In this document: in pieces, positions 29,375 through 38,513 of the stretch
Layout: the number at the start of each line of letters is the position of its first letter
Numbering within the stretch: the first letter of the stretch is position 1
Made by a program: the position numbers and the translations under genes
Notes under the pieces: model-generated
Seen by the model: only the letters and a program-made list of their open reading frames with translations
What the model was told of the DNA's origin: nothing
Databases searched by the model: none
Assembly: GCF_009731465.1 (NCBI RefSeq)
Contig: NZ_AP021887.1
Span: forward strand, 1,879,758-1,943,757
DNA: 64,000 bases
From: Streptococcus sp. 116-D4
Lineage (GTDB): Bacteria; Bacillota; Bacilli; Lactobacillales; Streptococcaceae
Direction of reading: 5' to 3'

Positions 29375-30037
29375 TCATCTTACTAGAGAAAATGTTTTTA
29401 CATCTTCAGCACCAGCTTCTTCCAACAGTTTCTTCACACGATTTATAGTAGATCCAGTAGTATAAATATCATCTATAAGTAAAATTTTTTTAGGAATAAT
29501 GACTCTACTTTTAATAAAGAAAGGAAGTTCTGTTGCCAAACGTTCTGAACGATTTTTAGAAGAACTGGCCCGCTCTTCTCTCTTCTCTAGTAAGTCTTGA
29601 AAAGAGAACCCAGCTGCTTCAACAAAACCTTCAACCTGGTTAAATCCCCTCTCAAGTAATCTTTCAGGACTTAGGGGAATTACGACAAATTGATACTCTT
29701 TGTACTTTTTCAACTCTTCATTTAAAAATGAAGCGAACACTTTTCTTAAAAGGAAGTCTCCATCAAACTTATACCTACTGAAAAAATCCTTCATAACTTG
29801 ATTGTAAGTAAAAATTGCTCTATGACTGACCTCAACTCCTTCTTTACACCAAAATTGACAATCTTTACACTTTGTTGACAAGCCTTTTTTCATACAATTT
29901 GGACAGTACTCCTCTCCAATTCTCTCAAATGTGGAAGCACAGTCTGAACAAAGATAGGAGTCATCATTCCTCAGAAGTAATAGACTCCTGAAAGTTAAAA
30001 CAGCCTTCATAGTCTGCCCACATAACAAGCACTTCAT
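29375..30037 (-). CDS. comFC: ComFC-like phosphoribosyltransferase-family competence protein
   Basis: A 220-residue protein. A zinc-finger region with paired cysteines lies at the N-terminus (MKCLLCGQ, YLCSDC, YCPNCMKKG, CKDCQFWC), and a PRTase domain with the PRPP motif ILLIDDIYTTGST near the end. It is needed for DNA uptake or processing in transformable Firmicutes. It overlaps comFA by four bases, so it is part of the late-competence comF operon. Confidence 0.95.
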   Translation of the reverse strand: MKCLLCGQTMKAVLTFRSLLLLRNDDSYLCSDCASTFERIGEEYCPNCMKKGLSTKCKDCQFWCKEGVEVSHRAIFTYNQVMKDFFSRYKFDGDFLLRKVFASFLNEELKKYKEYQFVVIPLSPERLLERGFNQVEGFVEAAGFSFQDLLEKREERASSSKNRSERLATELPFFIKSRVIIPKKILLIDDIYTTGSTINRVKKLLEEAGAEDVKTFSLVR

Positions 30038-31332
30038 AGACCCGCCTCCTTATTCATCTGCTGAATTTCCTTAATTGCCTTCTTGATTGAAGCATTTATC
30101 CCATCATGAAAGAAAAGCAAATCTCCTGTCGGTCTATCCATGCTTCGCCCAACTCGTCCACCAATCTGAATCAAGCTAGACTTTGTAAACAGTCGATGAT
30201 TGGCCTCTACTACGAAAACGTCAACACAAGGGAAGGTAACTCCACGCTCCAATATCGTCGTACTGATAAGTATTGTCAGTTCTCTATCTCGAAATGCTTG
30301 TACCTGCTCTAATCGATTTTCTGTGATAGAAGATACAAAGCCAATTTTCTCGTTTGGAAATTGCTCCTGTAAGATTTCTTTTAACTGTTCCCCTTTCTTA
30401 ATCTCTGAAGCAAAAATGAGTAACGGATAAGCTGTCTTTCTCTGCTTCTCAATATAGGACTTTAACTTTGGTGACAACCTATTTTTCTCTAAACAGTGAT
30501 TAAAATCCGATAACCAGACAGGCTTAGGAATAATCAAAGGATTTCCATGGAATCGTCTTGGCAAGCTCAATCGTTTTAATTCCCCTAAACGGACCTTCCT
30601 ATCTAACTCATCGGTAGAAGTCGCTGTTAAAAAAATTCTCAAGCCATTTTCCTTTACACTATTCTTGACAGCGTAGTAAAGCGTAGGATTGTCAACATAA
30701 GGAAAGGCATCTACTTCATCCACTATCAGCAAATCAAAAGCTTGATAAAACTTTAATAGTTGGTGAGTGGTTGCTACAACTAAAGGTGTACGAAAATAGG
30801 GATCCGATTCTCCGTGTAGTAAAGATATATCGCAAGCAAAATCATCTTGCAATCGTTTATACAGTTCCAAACACACATCAATTCTAGGGCTGGCCAAACA
30901 AACTGCACCACCTTTATCAATCACTTTGGCCACAACTTGGTAAATCATCTCTGTCTTTCCAGCTCCTGTTACAGCGTGAACCAAGGTTGGCTCTTGCTTT
31001 TCTACCGCTTGAAGCAATCCTTCTGATACTTTTTCTTGAAAAGGAGTTAATTGACCGCACCATTTAAGAACATCTTGCTTCGGAAAATCCTCCTGCGGAA
31101 AATAGTATAAAGCTTGATCACTCCTGACTCGCTTCATCAGCAAACACTCCCTACAATAGTAAGCACCGATGGGTAAAGACCATTCTTCTAGAATAGGACT
31201 ATTACAACGTTGACAGAAAAGTTTCCCTTTCTCCTTTCTCATTGCTGGAAGTTTCTCCGCCAACTGACGATCCTCTTCTGATAATTCATTCTCCGTAAAC
31301 AAACGACCGATATAATTTGGATTTATTTTCAT
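30034..31332 (-). CDS. comFA: ComFA, DNA uptake ATPase/helicase
   Basis: A 432-residue DEAD-like ATPase that drives incoming single-stranded DNA through the membrane channel. A four-cysteine zinc motif (FCQRCNSP and YYCRECLL) lies at residues ~38-65. Walker A is AVTGAGKTEMI (about residue 120), Walker B is LIVDEVDAF (about residue 200), and helicase motif VI is IGGRVGRSM. A perfect ComX box ends only seven bases before the ATG, so the mRNA must be nearly leaderless or start inside the coding region. The start is kept as it matches the family. Confidence 0.95.
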   Translation of the reverse strand: MKINPNYIGRLFTENELSEEDRQLAEKLPAMRKEKGKLFCQRCNSPILEEWSLPIGAYYCRECLLMKRVRSDQALYYFPQEDFPKQDVLKWCGQLTPFQEKVSEGLLQAVEKQEPTLVHAVTGAGKTEMIYQVVAKVIDKGGAVCLASPRIDVCLELYKRLQDDFACDISLLHGESDPYFRTPLVVATTHQLLKFYQAFDLLIVDEVDAFPYVDNPTLYYAVKNSVKENGLRIFLTATSTDELDRKVRLGELKRLSLPRRFHGNPLIIPKPVWLSDFNHCLEKNRLSPKLKSYIEKQRKTAYPLLIFASEIKKGEQLKEILQEQFPNEKIGFVSSITENRLEQVQAFRDRELTILISTTILERGVTFPCVDVFVVEANHRLFTKSSLIQIGGRVGRSMDRPTGDLLFFHDGINASIKKAIKEIQQMNKEAGL

Positions 31333-31339
31333 ACTTCTT

Positions 31340-31347
31340 TATTCGTA
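31340..31347 (-). promoter_or_regulatory. ComX box of comFA-comFC
   Basis: A perfect TACGAATA on the minus strand, seven bases from the comFA ATG. Confidence 0.88.
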
Positions 31348-31388
31348 AAAACCTAGCACTTTAGATCATTTTTTAGTACAATTAAATT

Positions 31389-32024
31389 ATGGAATTTAGA
31401 ACAATTAAAGAGGACGGACAAGTCCAAGAAGAAATCAAAAAATCTCGCTTTATCTGTCATGCCAAGCGCGTTTATAGTGAAGAAGAGGCTCGTAATTTCA
31501 TTGCAGCCATCAAAAAAGAACACTACAAAGCTACGCATAACTGTTCTGCCTTCATTATTGGAGAACGTAGTGAAATCAAACGTACAAGTGATGATGGTGA
31601 GCCCAGTGGTACTGCTGGCGTTCCCATGCTTGGGGTACTAGAAAATCACAATCTTACTAATGTCTGTGTAGTAGTGACACGCTATTTTGGAGGCATTAAG
31701 CTAGGCGCTGGAGGATTGATTCGTGCATACGCCGGTAGTGTTGCCTTAGCCGTCAAAGAAATTGGCATCATTGAAATAAAGGAACAGGCGGGCATTGCCA
31801 TACAAATGTCTTACACTCAGTACCAAGAGTACAGTAACTTTCTTAAGGAACATAATCTCATGGAACTTGAGACAAACTTTACAGATCAAGTCGATACGAT
31901 GATTTATGTTGATAAAGAAGAAAAAGAAAATATTAAAGCTTCACTTGTAGAGTTTTTTAATGGAAAAGTTACTTTAACTGATCAAGGTTTACGAGAAGTT
32001 GAAGTTTCTGTAAACTTAGTGTAA
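31389..32024 (+). CDS. YigZ/YvyE (IMPACT) family protein
   Basis: A 211-residue protein. The UPF0029/IMPACT domain carries the signature TSDDGEPSGTAGVPMLGVLE and later RYFGGIKLGAGGLIRAY. Homologues sit beside comFA in many streptococci and Bacillus, here divergent from it. The molecular role in bacteria is unclear; a link to translation stress has been suggested for the eukaryotic relative. No RBS is obvious within the 56-bp gap shared with comFA, beyond an A-rich leader. Confidence 0.88.
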   Translation: MEFRTIKEDGQVQEEIKKSRFICHAKRVYSEEEARNFIAAIKKEHYKATHNCSAFIIGERSEIKRTSDDGEPSGTAGVPMLGVLENHNLTNVCVVVTRYFGGIKLGAGGLIRAYAGSVALAVKEIGIIEIKEQAGIAIQMSYTQYQEYSNFLKEHNLMELETNFTDQVDTMIYVDKEEKENIKASLVEFFNGKVTLTDQGLREVEVSVNLV

Positions 32025-32039
32025 ATAAAGGAGAAAAAT

Positions 32040-32483
32040 ATGGCATTTGGTAAATTCATTCAAGGACTCGCTGGTAACTTTAGCGAACAAAACAAAGAAA
32101 CTCTTATCAAAGAATATGGACAATATTTACTAGAAAATGAAGAAATTCAAAGTGGATATAAACTGGTTCGTGACTCAATTATATTTACAAATATCCGTAT
32201 TATCTTTACAGATAAACAAGGCGCTACTGGTCGCAAGATGTCCATTAAATCAATCTTTTTAATGAACATTATTAACGTTGAAATGGAAACTGCAGGAGCA
32301 GGAATAGATGATAGTGAAATTACTATTACTTATTTAGAAAATGTCTTTCTAAAAGCGCATAATGAGCATTTTAGTGCTCATAAATTTGAATTCCCTAAGA
32401 AAACGGATATCGTTCCACTTTATACCTATTTATTTGAATTAGCTTATCACAATCGCTTAAAAATTAATGGCTTAGATCTTTGA
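32040..32483 (+). CDS. Bacterial PH-domain protein
   Basis: A 147-residue soluble protein, MAFGKFIQGLAGNFSEQN at the start. The pattern YKLVRDSIIFTNIRIIFTDKQ resembles the core of bacterial PH-like domains (bPH_1). No membrane segment is seen. It follows the YigZ/YvyE-family gene by 15 bp with an AGGAG site, so they share a transcript. Function is unknown. Confidence 0.75.
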   Translation: MAFGKFIQGLAGNFSEQNKETLIKEYGQYLLENEEIQSGYKLVRDSIIFTNIRIIFTDKQGATGRKMSIKSIFLMNIINVEMETAGAGIDDSEITITYLENVFLKAHNEHFSAHKFEFPKKTDIVPLYTYLFELAYHNRLKINGLDL

Positions 32484-32487
32484 TATA

Positions 32488-32520
32488 AAAAAATCCTATC
32501 ACTTCGATAGGATTTCTATA
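32488..32520 (+). terminator. Terminator behind the PH-domain gene
   Basis: AAATCCTATC and GATAGGATTT form a perfect hairpin around ACTTC, followed by a short T-rich tail. Confidence 0.8.
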
Positions 32521-32521
32521 T

Positions 32522-32550
32522 TTTACAAATAGTATAGATAGCGTTATACT
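32522..32550 (+). promoter_or_regulatory. Promoter of cysK
   Basis: TTTACA and TATACT are separated by 17 bases, about 30 bp before the gene. Confidence 0.7.
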
Positions 32551-32579
32551 AGAAATATCTTATACAAAGAGGTATTCAT

Positions 32580-33506
32580 ATGTCTATTTATAACAACATT
32601 ACTGAACTAATCGGCCAAACTCCGATTGTTAAACTCAACAACATCGTGCCAGAAGGGGCTGCGGATGTCTATGTAAAGCTTGAAGCATTCAACCCTGGTT
32701 CTTCTGTAAAAGATCGTATTGCTCTTAGTATGATTGAAAAAGCTGAACAAGACGGTATTCTGAAACCAGGTTCTACAATTGTTGAAGCAACAAGTGGAAA
32801 CACTGGTATTGGACTTTCATGGGTAGGTGCTGCTAAAGGGTATAAAGTCGTCATCGTTATGCCTGAAACTATGAGTGTAGAACGACGTAAGATTATTCAA
32901 GCTTATGGTGCTGAACTCGTCCTAACTCCTGGTAGTGAGGGAATGAAAGGCGCTATTGCTAAAGCACAAGAAATCGCTGCTGAACGTGATGGTTTTCTTC
33001 CTCTTCAATTTGACAATCCAGCTAATCCAGAAGTGCACGAAAGAACAACAGGAGCTGAGATACTAGCTGCTTTCGGTAAAGATGGATTAGATGCCTTTGT
33101 TGCTGGAGTGGGTACTGGTGGAACAATTTCTGGTGTTTCTCATGCACTCAAAACAGCAAATTCAAGCATTCAAGTTTTTGCAGTAGAAGCAGATGAATCT
33201 GCTATTCTGTCTGGTGAAAAACCTGGCCCTCACAAAATTCAAGGTATCTCAGCTGGATTTATTCCTGATACACTTGATACAAATGCCTATGATGGTATCG
33301 TTCGTGTAACATCAGACGACGCTCTCTCACTCGGCCGTGAAATTGGTGGAAAAGAAGGATTCCTTGTTGGTATTTCTTCAGCTGCAGCTATTTACGGAGC
33401 CATTGAAGTTGCCAAGAAATTAGGTACAGGTAAAAAAGTTCTTGCTCTAGCACCAGATAACGGTGAACGTTATCTCTCTACAGCACTCTATGAATTTGAA
33501 GTGTAG
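32580..33506 (+). CDS. cysK: Cysteine synthase (O-acetylserine sulfhydrylase)
   Basis: A 308-residue PLP enzyme making cysteine from O-acetylserine and sulfide. The PLP lysine is K44 in [11 protein letters not shown], followed by the phosphate-binding [18 protein letters not shown] is the second cofactor loop. Whether it is a CysK or a CysM type cannot be settled by eye; the length and the SSVKDR motif fit CysK. It is monocistronic with its own promoter and terminator. Confidence 0.94.
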   Translation: MSIYNNITELIGQTPIVKLNNIVPEGAADVYVKLEAFNPGSSVKDRIALSMIEKAEQDGILKPGSTIVEATSGNTGIGLSWVGAAKGYKVVIVMPETMSVERRKIIQAYGAELVLTPGSEGMKGAIAKAQEIAAERDGFLPLQFDNPANPEVHERTTGAEILAAFGKDGLDAFVAGVGTGGTISGVSHALKTANSSIQVFAVEADESAILSGEKPGPHKIQGISAGFIPDTLDTNAYDGIVRVTSDDALSLGREIGGKEGFLVGISSAAAIYGAIEVAKKLGTGKKVLALAPDNGERYLSTALYEFEV

Positions 33507-33521
33507 TCTCCTAAATACACT

Positions 33522-33550
33522 TAGCCCTTATTATAGGGCTTTTTATTTAT
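33522..33550 (+). terminator. cysK terminator
   Basis: AGCCC and GGGCT pair around TTATTATA, followed by TTTTTATT. Confidence 0.65.
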
Positions 33551-33595
33551 ACCTTAAAAGTTGGAACATCCCCCCTATAAAGATCGACTGCATAG

Positions 33596-33603
33596 AAAAA
33601 AGG
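33596..33603. repeat. Left 8-bp target-site duplication AAAAAAGG
   Basis: It directly abuts the left inverted repeat of the IS and is identical to 35017-35024 on the right. Eight bases is the usual ISL3-family duplication. Confidence 0.88.
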
Positions 33604-33627
33604 GGCTCTATAATATTTGTAGTGGGT
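33604..33627 (+). repeat. Left terminal inverted repeat of the ISL3-family element
   Basis: 24 bases beginning GGCTCT and ending TGTAGTGGGT; pairs with 34993-35016. Confidence 0.9.
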
Positions 33628-33726
33628 AAATCCCCTATAGATATTATGGAGCTATTTTGTTGTAGAAAAAAAGTCCCATATGACCTATAATGAAAAGCGA
33701 CAAAACAACTCATTAGAAAGATTCAT

Positions 33727-34983
33727 ATGGAACAATTACATTTTATCACAAAACTGCTCGATATCAAAGATCCAAATATCAAGATTCTAGATATCACCAA
33801 TAGGGATACACACAAGGAAATCATCGCTAAATTGGATTATAAGGCTCCATCTTGTCCTAATTGTGGAAGTCAAATGAAGAAATATGACTTTCAAAAACCG
33901 TCTAAGATTCCTTACCTCAAAACGACCGGTATGCCTACTAGAATTCTCCTTAGAAAGCGTCGATTCAAGTGCTATCAGTGCTTGAAAATGATGGTGGCTG
34001 AGACTCCTCTCGTCAAGAAGAATCATCAAATCCCTCGTATCATCAACCAAAAAATTGCTCAGAAGCTGATTGAAAAAACTTCTATGACCGATATTGCTCA
34101 TCAGCTGTCCATTTCAACTTCAACTGTCATTCGCAAGCTCAATGACTTCCGTTTTAAGCATGATTTTTCTCGTCTTCCTGAAATTATGTCATGGGACGAG
34201 TACTCCTTTACAAAGGGAAAGATGAGTTTCATTGCTCAAGATTTTGATAATCTCAATATCATCACTGTTCTTGAAGGCAGAACACAGGCTATCATTCGAA
34301 ATCACTTTCTTAAATATGATAGAGTCGTTCGATGTCGAGTGAAAATCATTACGATGGATATGTTTAGTCCTTACTATGACTTGGCTAAACAGCTTTTTCC
34401 AAACGCTAAAATCGTGTTGGATCGTTTCCATATTATCCAACATCTCAGCCGTGCTATGAGTCGTGTGCGTGTCCAAATCATGAATCAGTTTGAGCGAAAA
34501 TCCCATGAATACAAGGCTATCAAGCGTTACTGGAAGCTCATCCAACAGGATAGTCGAAAACTCAGCGATAAACGTTTTTATCGTCCTACTTTTCGTATTC
34601 ACTTGACCAATAAAGAGATTCTAGACAAGCTTTTGAGCTATTCAGAAGACTTGAAACACCACTATCAGATCTATCAGCTCTTGCTTTTTCACTTTCAGAA
34701 CAAAGACCCTGAGAAATTTTTCGGACTCATTGAGGACAATCTGAAGCAGGTTCATCCTATTTTTCAGACTGTCTTTAAAACCTTTCTAAAGAACAAAGAG
34801 AAAATCATCAACGCTCTTCAATTACCTTATTCCAACGCAAAATTGGAAGCGACCAATAATCTCATCAAACTTATCAAACGAAACGCCTTTGGATTTCGGA
34901 ACTTTGAAAACTTCAAAAAAAGGATTTTTATAGCTCTAAACATCAAAAAAGAAAGGACGAATTTTGTCCTTTCTCGATCTTAG
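33727..34983 (+). CDS. ISL3-family transposase
   Basis: A 418-residue DDE transposase, apparently intact. An N-terminal zinc finger (CPNCGSQMKK...CYQC) is followed by a helix-turn-helix around MTDIAHQLSISTSTVIRKL. Catalytic acidic residues are likely the D in MSWDEYSFTK, the D in KIVLDRFHIIQH and the E in YSNAKLEATNNLIK. The length is as expected for IS1167-type elements. No frameshift is seen, so the element may be active. Confidence 0.93.
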   Translation: MEQLHFITKLLDIKDPNIKILDITNRDTHKEIIAKLDYKAPSCPNCGSQMKKYDFQKPSKIPYLKTTGMPTRILLRKRRFKCYQCLKMMVAETPLVKKNHQIPRIINQKIAQKLIEKTSMTDIAHQLSISTSTVIRKLNDFRFKHDFSRLPEIMSWDEYSFTKGKMSFIAQDFDNLNIITVLEGRTQAIIRNHFLKYDRVVRCRVKIITMDMFSPYYDLAKQLFPNAKIVLDRFHIIQHLSRAMSRVRVQIMNQFERKSHEYKAIKRYWKLIQQDSRKLSDKRFYRPTFRIHLTNKEILDKLLSYSEDLKHHYQIYQLLLFHFQNKDPEKFFGLIEDNLKQVHPIFQTVFKTFLKNKEKIINALQLPYSNAKLEATNNLIKLIKRNAFGFRNFENFKKRIFIALNIKKERTNFVLSRS

Positions 34984-34992
34984 CTGACTTCA

Positions 34993-35016
34993 ACCCACTA
35001 CAGTTGACAAAGAGCC
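34993..35016 (-). repeat. Right terminal inverted repeat of the ISL3-family element
   Basis: Ends in AGAGCC on the plus strand; outer six and inner ten bases complement the left repeat. Confidence 0.9.
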
Positions 35017-35024
35017 AAAAAAGG
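35017..35024. repeat. Right 8-bp target-site duplication AAAAAAGG
   Basis: Identical to 33596-33603. The GG at its end is also the start of the tsf terminator stem. Confidence 0.88.
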
Positions 35025-35045
35025 AAGCAATTTGGCTTCCTTTTT
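35017..35045 (-). terminator. Terminator of rpsB-tsf, abutted by the IS
   Basis: On the minus strand GGAAGC and GCTTCC pair around CAAATT and run into TTTTTT, which is the target duplication at the IS border. The terminator stays complete despite the insertion. Confidence 0.85.
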
Positions 35046-35049
35046 ATTA

Positions 35050-36090
35050 TTAGTTATTCAAGGCTGCTGCCATTGTAGCTGCAACTTCAGCTTCAAAGTC
35101 ATTTGCAGCTTTCTCGATACCTTCACCGACTTCAAAGCGAGCGAACTCAACTACTGAAGCGTTAACTGATTCAAGGTATGCTTCAACTGTCTTGCTGTCA
35201 TCCATGATATAGACTTGTGCAAGAAGTGTATAAGCTTGGTCAACTTTAGTGTTGTCAAGCATGAAGCGATCCATTTTACCTGGGATGATTTTATCCCAGA
35301 TTTTTTCAGGTTTGCCTTCTGCAGCCAATTCAGCTTTGATGTCAGCTTCAGCTTGAGCGATCACTTCATCAGTCAATTGAGATTTTGATCCATACTTCAA
35401 GTGTGGAAGAGCTGGTTTGTTAACCATTGCACGGCTTTCGTTGTCCTGGTCGATTACGTGGTTCAATTGTGCCAACTCATCTTTAACGAATTGCTCATCC
35501 AATTCTTTATAAGAAAGAACTGTTGGTTTCATCGCTGCGATGTGCATTGACAATTGTTTAGCAAGTGCTTCGTCTCCACCTTCAACAACTGAAATAACAC
35601 CGATACGTCCACCGTTATGTTGGTAAGCTCCAAAGTGTTGTGCATCTGTTTTTTCAAGCAAAGCAAAACGACGGAATGAAATTTTTTCACCGATTGTAGC
35701 TGTTGCAGATACATATGCAGCTTCAAGAGTTTCACCTGAAGGCATTGTCAAAGCAAGAGCTTCTTCGTTGTTCGCTGGTTTTCCTTCAGCAATTACTTTA
35801 GCTGTAGTATTTACCAATTCAACGAATTGAGCGTTTTTCGCAACGAAGTCAGTTTCAGCATTTACTTCAACTACTGCTCCAACGTTACCGTTAACGTAAA
35901 CACCAGTCAAACCTTCTGCAGCAACACGGTCAGCCTTCTTAGCTGCCTTAGCCATACCTTTTTCACGAAGCAATTCAATCGCTTTTTCGATGTCACCGTC
36001 TGTTTCTACAAGCGCTTTTTTAGCGTCCATAACTCCGGCACCAGATTTTTCACGCAACTCTTTTACAAGTTTAGCTGTAATTTCTGCCAT
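35050..36090 (-). CDS. tsf: Elongation factor Ts
   Basis: A 346-residue nucleotide exchange factor for EF-Tu. The start [20 protein letters not shown] forms the UBA-like domain, TDFVAKN is the EF-Tu contact signature (about residue 80), and the core dimer domain follows. It lies 78 bp behind rpsB with a GC-rich hairpin between them. The length is normal for streptococci. Confidence 0.98.
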   Translation of the reverse strand: MAEITAKLVKELREKSGAGVMDAKKALVETDGDIEKAIELLREKGMAKAAKKADRVAAEGLTGVYVNGNVGAVVEVNAETDFVAKNAQFVELVNTTAKVIAEGKPANNEEALALTMPSGETLEAAYVSATATIGEKISFRRFALLEKTDAQHFGAYQHNGGRIGVISVVEGGDEALAKQLSMHIAAMKPTVLSYKELDEQFVKDELAQLNHVIDQDNESRAMVNKPALPHLKYGSKSQLTDEVIAQAEADIKAELAAEGKPEKIWDKIIPGKMDRFMLDNTKVDQAYTLLAQVYIMDDSKTVEAYLESVNASVVEFARFEVGEGIEKAANDFEAEVAATMAAALNN

Positions 36091-36102
36091 TTTGATTCTC
36101 CT

Positions 36103-36145
36103 ATATTTTTTAAAAATAGGAGAGCCGGGCTAAGCCCCGCCCTCC
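36103..36145 (-). terminator. GC-rich hairpin between rpsB and tsf, possible attenuator
   Basis: On the minus strand GGAGGGCGGGGC pairs with GCCCGGCTCTCC around TTA, followed by TATTTTT. It resembles an intrinsic terminator inside the operon and could lower tsf relative to rpsB, or stabilise the rpsB mRNA. Confidence 0.5.
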
Positions 36146-36168
36146 TAGGTAATTACTATTTGTATAAA

Positions 36169-36948
36169 TTAAGCGTTGTCGCCTTCTACAACTTCAACGA
36201 TTTCTTCAATTGAATCTGCTTGAGCTTCAGAAGCTGCAAATTCTGCTTCAACTGCTGCTGCATCTTCACCTTGACGTCCTTCGATGATAGCGTCAGCCAA
36301 TTTAGCTGTGATCAATTTAACAGCGCGGATAGCATCATCGTTAGCTGGGATGATTACATCGATATCATCTGGATCAGTGTTTGTGTCAACCATCGCTACA
36401 ACTGGGATTCCCAATTTTTTAGCTTCTTTAACAGCGATTTGCTCTTTATGTGGGTCAACTACGTACATAACATCTGGGATACGAGGCATATCTTCGATAC
36501 CACCCAAGAATTTTTCAAGACGTGCACGTTGTTTGTTAAGAAGTGCAACTTCTTTCTTAGGAAGAACTTCAAAAGTCCCATCTTCTTCCATACGTTTGAT
36601 TTCTTTCAAACGAGCGATACGTTTTTGGATTGTTCCCCAGTTTGTAAGAGTTCCACCCAACCAACGGTGGTTGATGAAGTATTGACCTGAACGTACTGCT
36701 TCTTCAGCAACTGCATCAGCTGCTTGTTTCTTAGTACCAACGAACAATACAACTGCATCGTTAGCTGCTGCATCACGCATGAAATTGTAAGCTTGGTCAG
36801 CGTATTTTACAGTTTGTTGCAAGTCGATAACGTGGATTCCGTTACGTTCAGTGAAGATGTACTTAGCCATCTTAGGGTTCCAGCGACGAGTTTGGTGACC
36901 AAAGTGAACACCAGCCTCAAGAAGTTGTTTCATTGAAATTACTGCCAT
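36169..36948 (-). CDS. rpsB: Ribosomal protein S2
   Basis: 259 residues starting [25 protein letters not shown]. The frame is open 16 codons upstream, but AGGAG lies right before the ATG at 36948 and this is the universal S2 start. It has a C-terminal acidic tail. It belongs to the small-subunit body and is the first gene of rpsB-tsf. Confidence 0.98.
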   Translation of the reverse strand: MAVISMKQLLEAGVHFGHQTRRWNPKMAKYIFTERNGIHVIDLQQTVKYADQAYNFMRDAAANDAVVLFVGTKKQAADAVAEEAVRSGQYFINHRWLGGTLTNWGTIQKRIARLKEIKRMEEDGTFEVLPKKEVALLNKQRARLEKFLGGIEDMPRIPDVMYVVDPHKEQIAVKEAKKLGIPVVAMVDTNTDPDDIDVIIPANDDAIRAVKLITAKLADAIIEGRQGEDAAAVEAEFAASEAQADSIEEIVEVVEGDNA

Positions 36949-37063
36949 GAGTATTTCTCCTTTTTGTTTTTTCCTCTTCTTGACTTCAACTCGCAAAACG
37001 ACCTAAAGGCAACTGTTTCACAATTCATCAAGAATGAGTATTATCGTTCACACGACAAGTTTT

Positions 37064-37092
37064 ATTTTACCATACTTTTTCAATATTTTCAA
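37064..37092 (-). promoter_or_regulatory. Promoter of rpsB-tsf
   Basis: On the minus strand TTGAAA and TAAAAT are separated by 17 bases, with TGG before the -10 (extended). The ~115-base leader may hold an S2-type autoregulatory structure, which I could not confirm by eye. Confidence 0.7.
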
Positions 37093-37135
37093 GTAATTTT
37101 AGTAGATTTCTAAAGTAAGTTAACTATATAAATCA

Positions 37136-37160
37136 TAAAAGAGACTCAAATCGAGCCTCT
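37136..37160 (-). terminator. pcsB terminator
   Basis: On the minus strand GAGGCTC and GAGTCTC pair (one G-T) around GATTT and are followed by TTTTATG. Confidence 0.65.
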
Positions 37161-37172
37161 TCGTTTCATTCA

Positions 37173-38420
37173 TTAGTTTGGATAAATGTATGTTACAAAA
37201 CCTTCTGAAGTTGTAGTAGGATTGAACCATCCACGTTTATTTCCGAGTGTACGGTTTCCACCATAGTTTGATTCAGATACTTGGATACTTGTTGATGATG
37301 AAACAGCAGTAACCACAGCTACGTGTCCATATCCACCATCATTCCAACATGCAATGGCACCAACTTGAGGTGTAGATCCTGTACGGAATCCTGCTGCAGC
37401 TGCACTTGTAGCCCATTGTGCTCCATTACCCCAGTAATCTCCAGCCCAAGGTGCCAATGTTTTAGCTCCCCATGTACACTCACCAACTGGATAACTTGAA
37501 GCATTTGTACTGTATGTTGGACGTTGTTTCACTGGTGCAGGAGTGTAGCTTGTTGATTCTACTGAAGCACTGCTTGAAGATGATTCAGACGAACTTGACT
37601 CAGATGAACTTGATGAAGCAGTAGTAGATACTGCTTGAACTTCTGCTGTAAAAGTTGTATTTCCAGAAGCAGCTACTGTTTGTTGTTGACTTGCTTGTTT
37701 AGCTTTATAAGCTGCTTCTGCTTCTGCAGCTGCTTTAGCTTCTGCTTCTGCTGCAGCTTTTTTCTCAAGTAAACTTGCTTTTTCATCCTCTGCAGTAGCC
37801 TTTTCAGCAGCAAGATTCAATTCTGCAGCTTTCAACTCTGCTTGTTTTGTAGTTAATGATTGAGCATCATCAGCTAGTTTTTGCTGATTTGCAATAACTG
37901 TATTAATTGCATCATTGTTTGCTACTTGTTTTTCAGAAATAGCTTGTTTATCTGCTTTTTGTTGTTCCAACATCTTGTTGTTTGCAGACACGATTTCACT
38001 CATTGCAGCAACACGTGAAATAGCTTCTGTAATTGATTTTGAATTCACAACTGTATTGATGTAATTTGTTGCAGCCCCATTTGTTTGAGCACTACGAGCT
38101 TGTTTTTGCAATGAATCATTACGAGATACAATATTCTTAGAAAGTTCTGTAATTTCGCCCTCAAGCTTTTTAGATTCTGCTTGTAGTCTATCATTTTCAG
38201 ATTGCAAGTTTGATTGCTCTGTTTGAATAGCAGATACTTGCTCCTGAATTTGATCAACTTGTTGTTGAGCTTCTTGTTGTTGTGCTGTTAAGTTACTAAT
38301 TTTTTTATCTTGAGCAGTAATTTTGTCATCAGTAGTTTCTGCATGCGCAGTTGTTAAAACAGCTGCTTGAGAAACCATTACTGTACTTAGTAAAAGTGAA
38401 GCTAAGATTTTTTTCTTCAT
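37173..38420 (-). CDS. pcsB: PcsB, peptidoglycan hydrolase for cell separation
   Basis: A 415-residue secreted protein. The signal peptide probably ends AVLTTAHA at residue 27. A long coiled coil follows (~30-240, many Q/E heptads), then a Ser-rich linker and a C-terminal CHAP domain with C315 and H366. It splits septal peptidoglycan, activated by FtsEX. Pneumococcal PcsB is, as I recall, about 392 residues; the extra length here lies in the linker. A WalR-like box upstream fits known WalRK control of pcsB. Confidence 0.96.
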   Translation of the reverse strand: MKKKILASLLLSTVMVSQAAVLTTAHAETTDDKITAQDKKISNLTAQQQEAQQQVDQIQEQVSAIQTEQSNLQSENDRLQAESKKLEGEITELSKNIVSRNDSLQKQARSAQTNGAATNYINTVVNSKSITEAISRVAAMSEIVSANNKMLEQQKADKQAISEKQVANNDAINTVIANQQKLADDAQSLTTKQAELKAAELNLAAEKATAEDEKASLLEKKAAAEAEAKAAAEAEAAYKAKQASQQQTVAASGNTTFTAEVQAVSTTASSSSSESSSSESSSSSASVESTSYTPAPVKQRPTYSTNASSYPVGECTWGAKTLAPWAGDYWGNGAQWATSAAAAGFRTGSTPQVGAIACWNDGGYGHVAVVTAVSSSTSIQVSESNYGGNRTLGNKRGWFNPTTTSEGFVTYIYPN

Positions 38421-38455
38421 AGTTCGTAGATACTCCTTCTTTTAAAGACATTACT

Positions 38456-38499
38456 AGTATACCAAAAAAAGGCCTAATGAATATTACGCCTTTGTTACA
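38456..38499 (-). promoter_or_regulatory. pcsB promoter with WalR-like box
   Basis: On the minus strand TGTAAC-N5-CGTAAT (38483-38499) matches the TGTWAH-N5-TGTWAH direct repeat of WalR/VicR at 11 of 12 positions. About 20 bp further lies TGGTATACT, an extended -10. Confidence 0.65.
38464..38494 (-). terminator. mreC-mreD terminator overlapping the WalR box
   Basis: On the minus strand AAAGGCGTAAT and ATTAGGCCTTT pair with one mismatch around ATTC, followed by TTTTTT. The left arm contains half of the WalR-like repeat. Confidence 0.65.
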
Positions 38500-38513
38500 T
38501 TTTTGTGTCTTTC

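Larger units (their letters stand above)
33604..35016 (+). mobile_element. ISL3-family insertion sequence, IS1167-like, complete (1413 bp)
   Basis: The element has 24-bp terminal inverted repeats: left GGCTCT-N8-TGTAGTGGGT and, on the other strand, right GGCTCT-N8-TGTAGTGGGT, where the outer 6 and inner 10 bases match exactly. An intact transposase fills most of it. Identical 8-bp flanks AAAAAAGG show a simple and probably recent insertion. The right end falls in the T-tract of the tsf terminator. Confidence 0.93.

Noticed and set aside
36949..37063. Ribosomal S2 autoregulatory leader
   Set aside because: The position fits, but I could not trace the expected stems by eye; a covariance-model search would decide.
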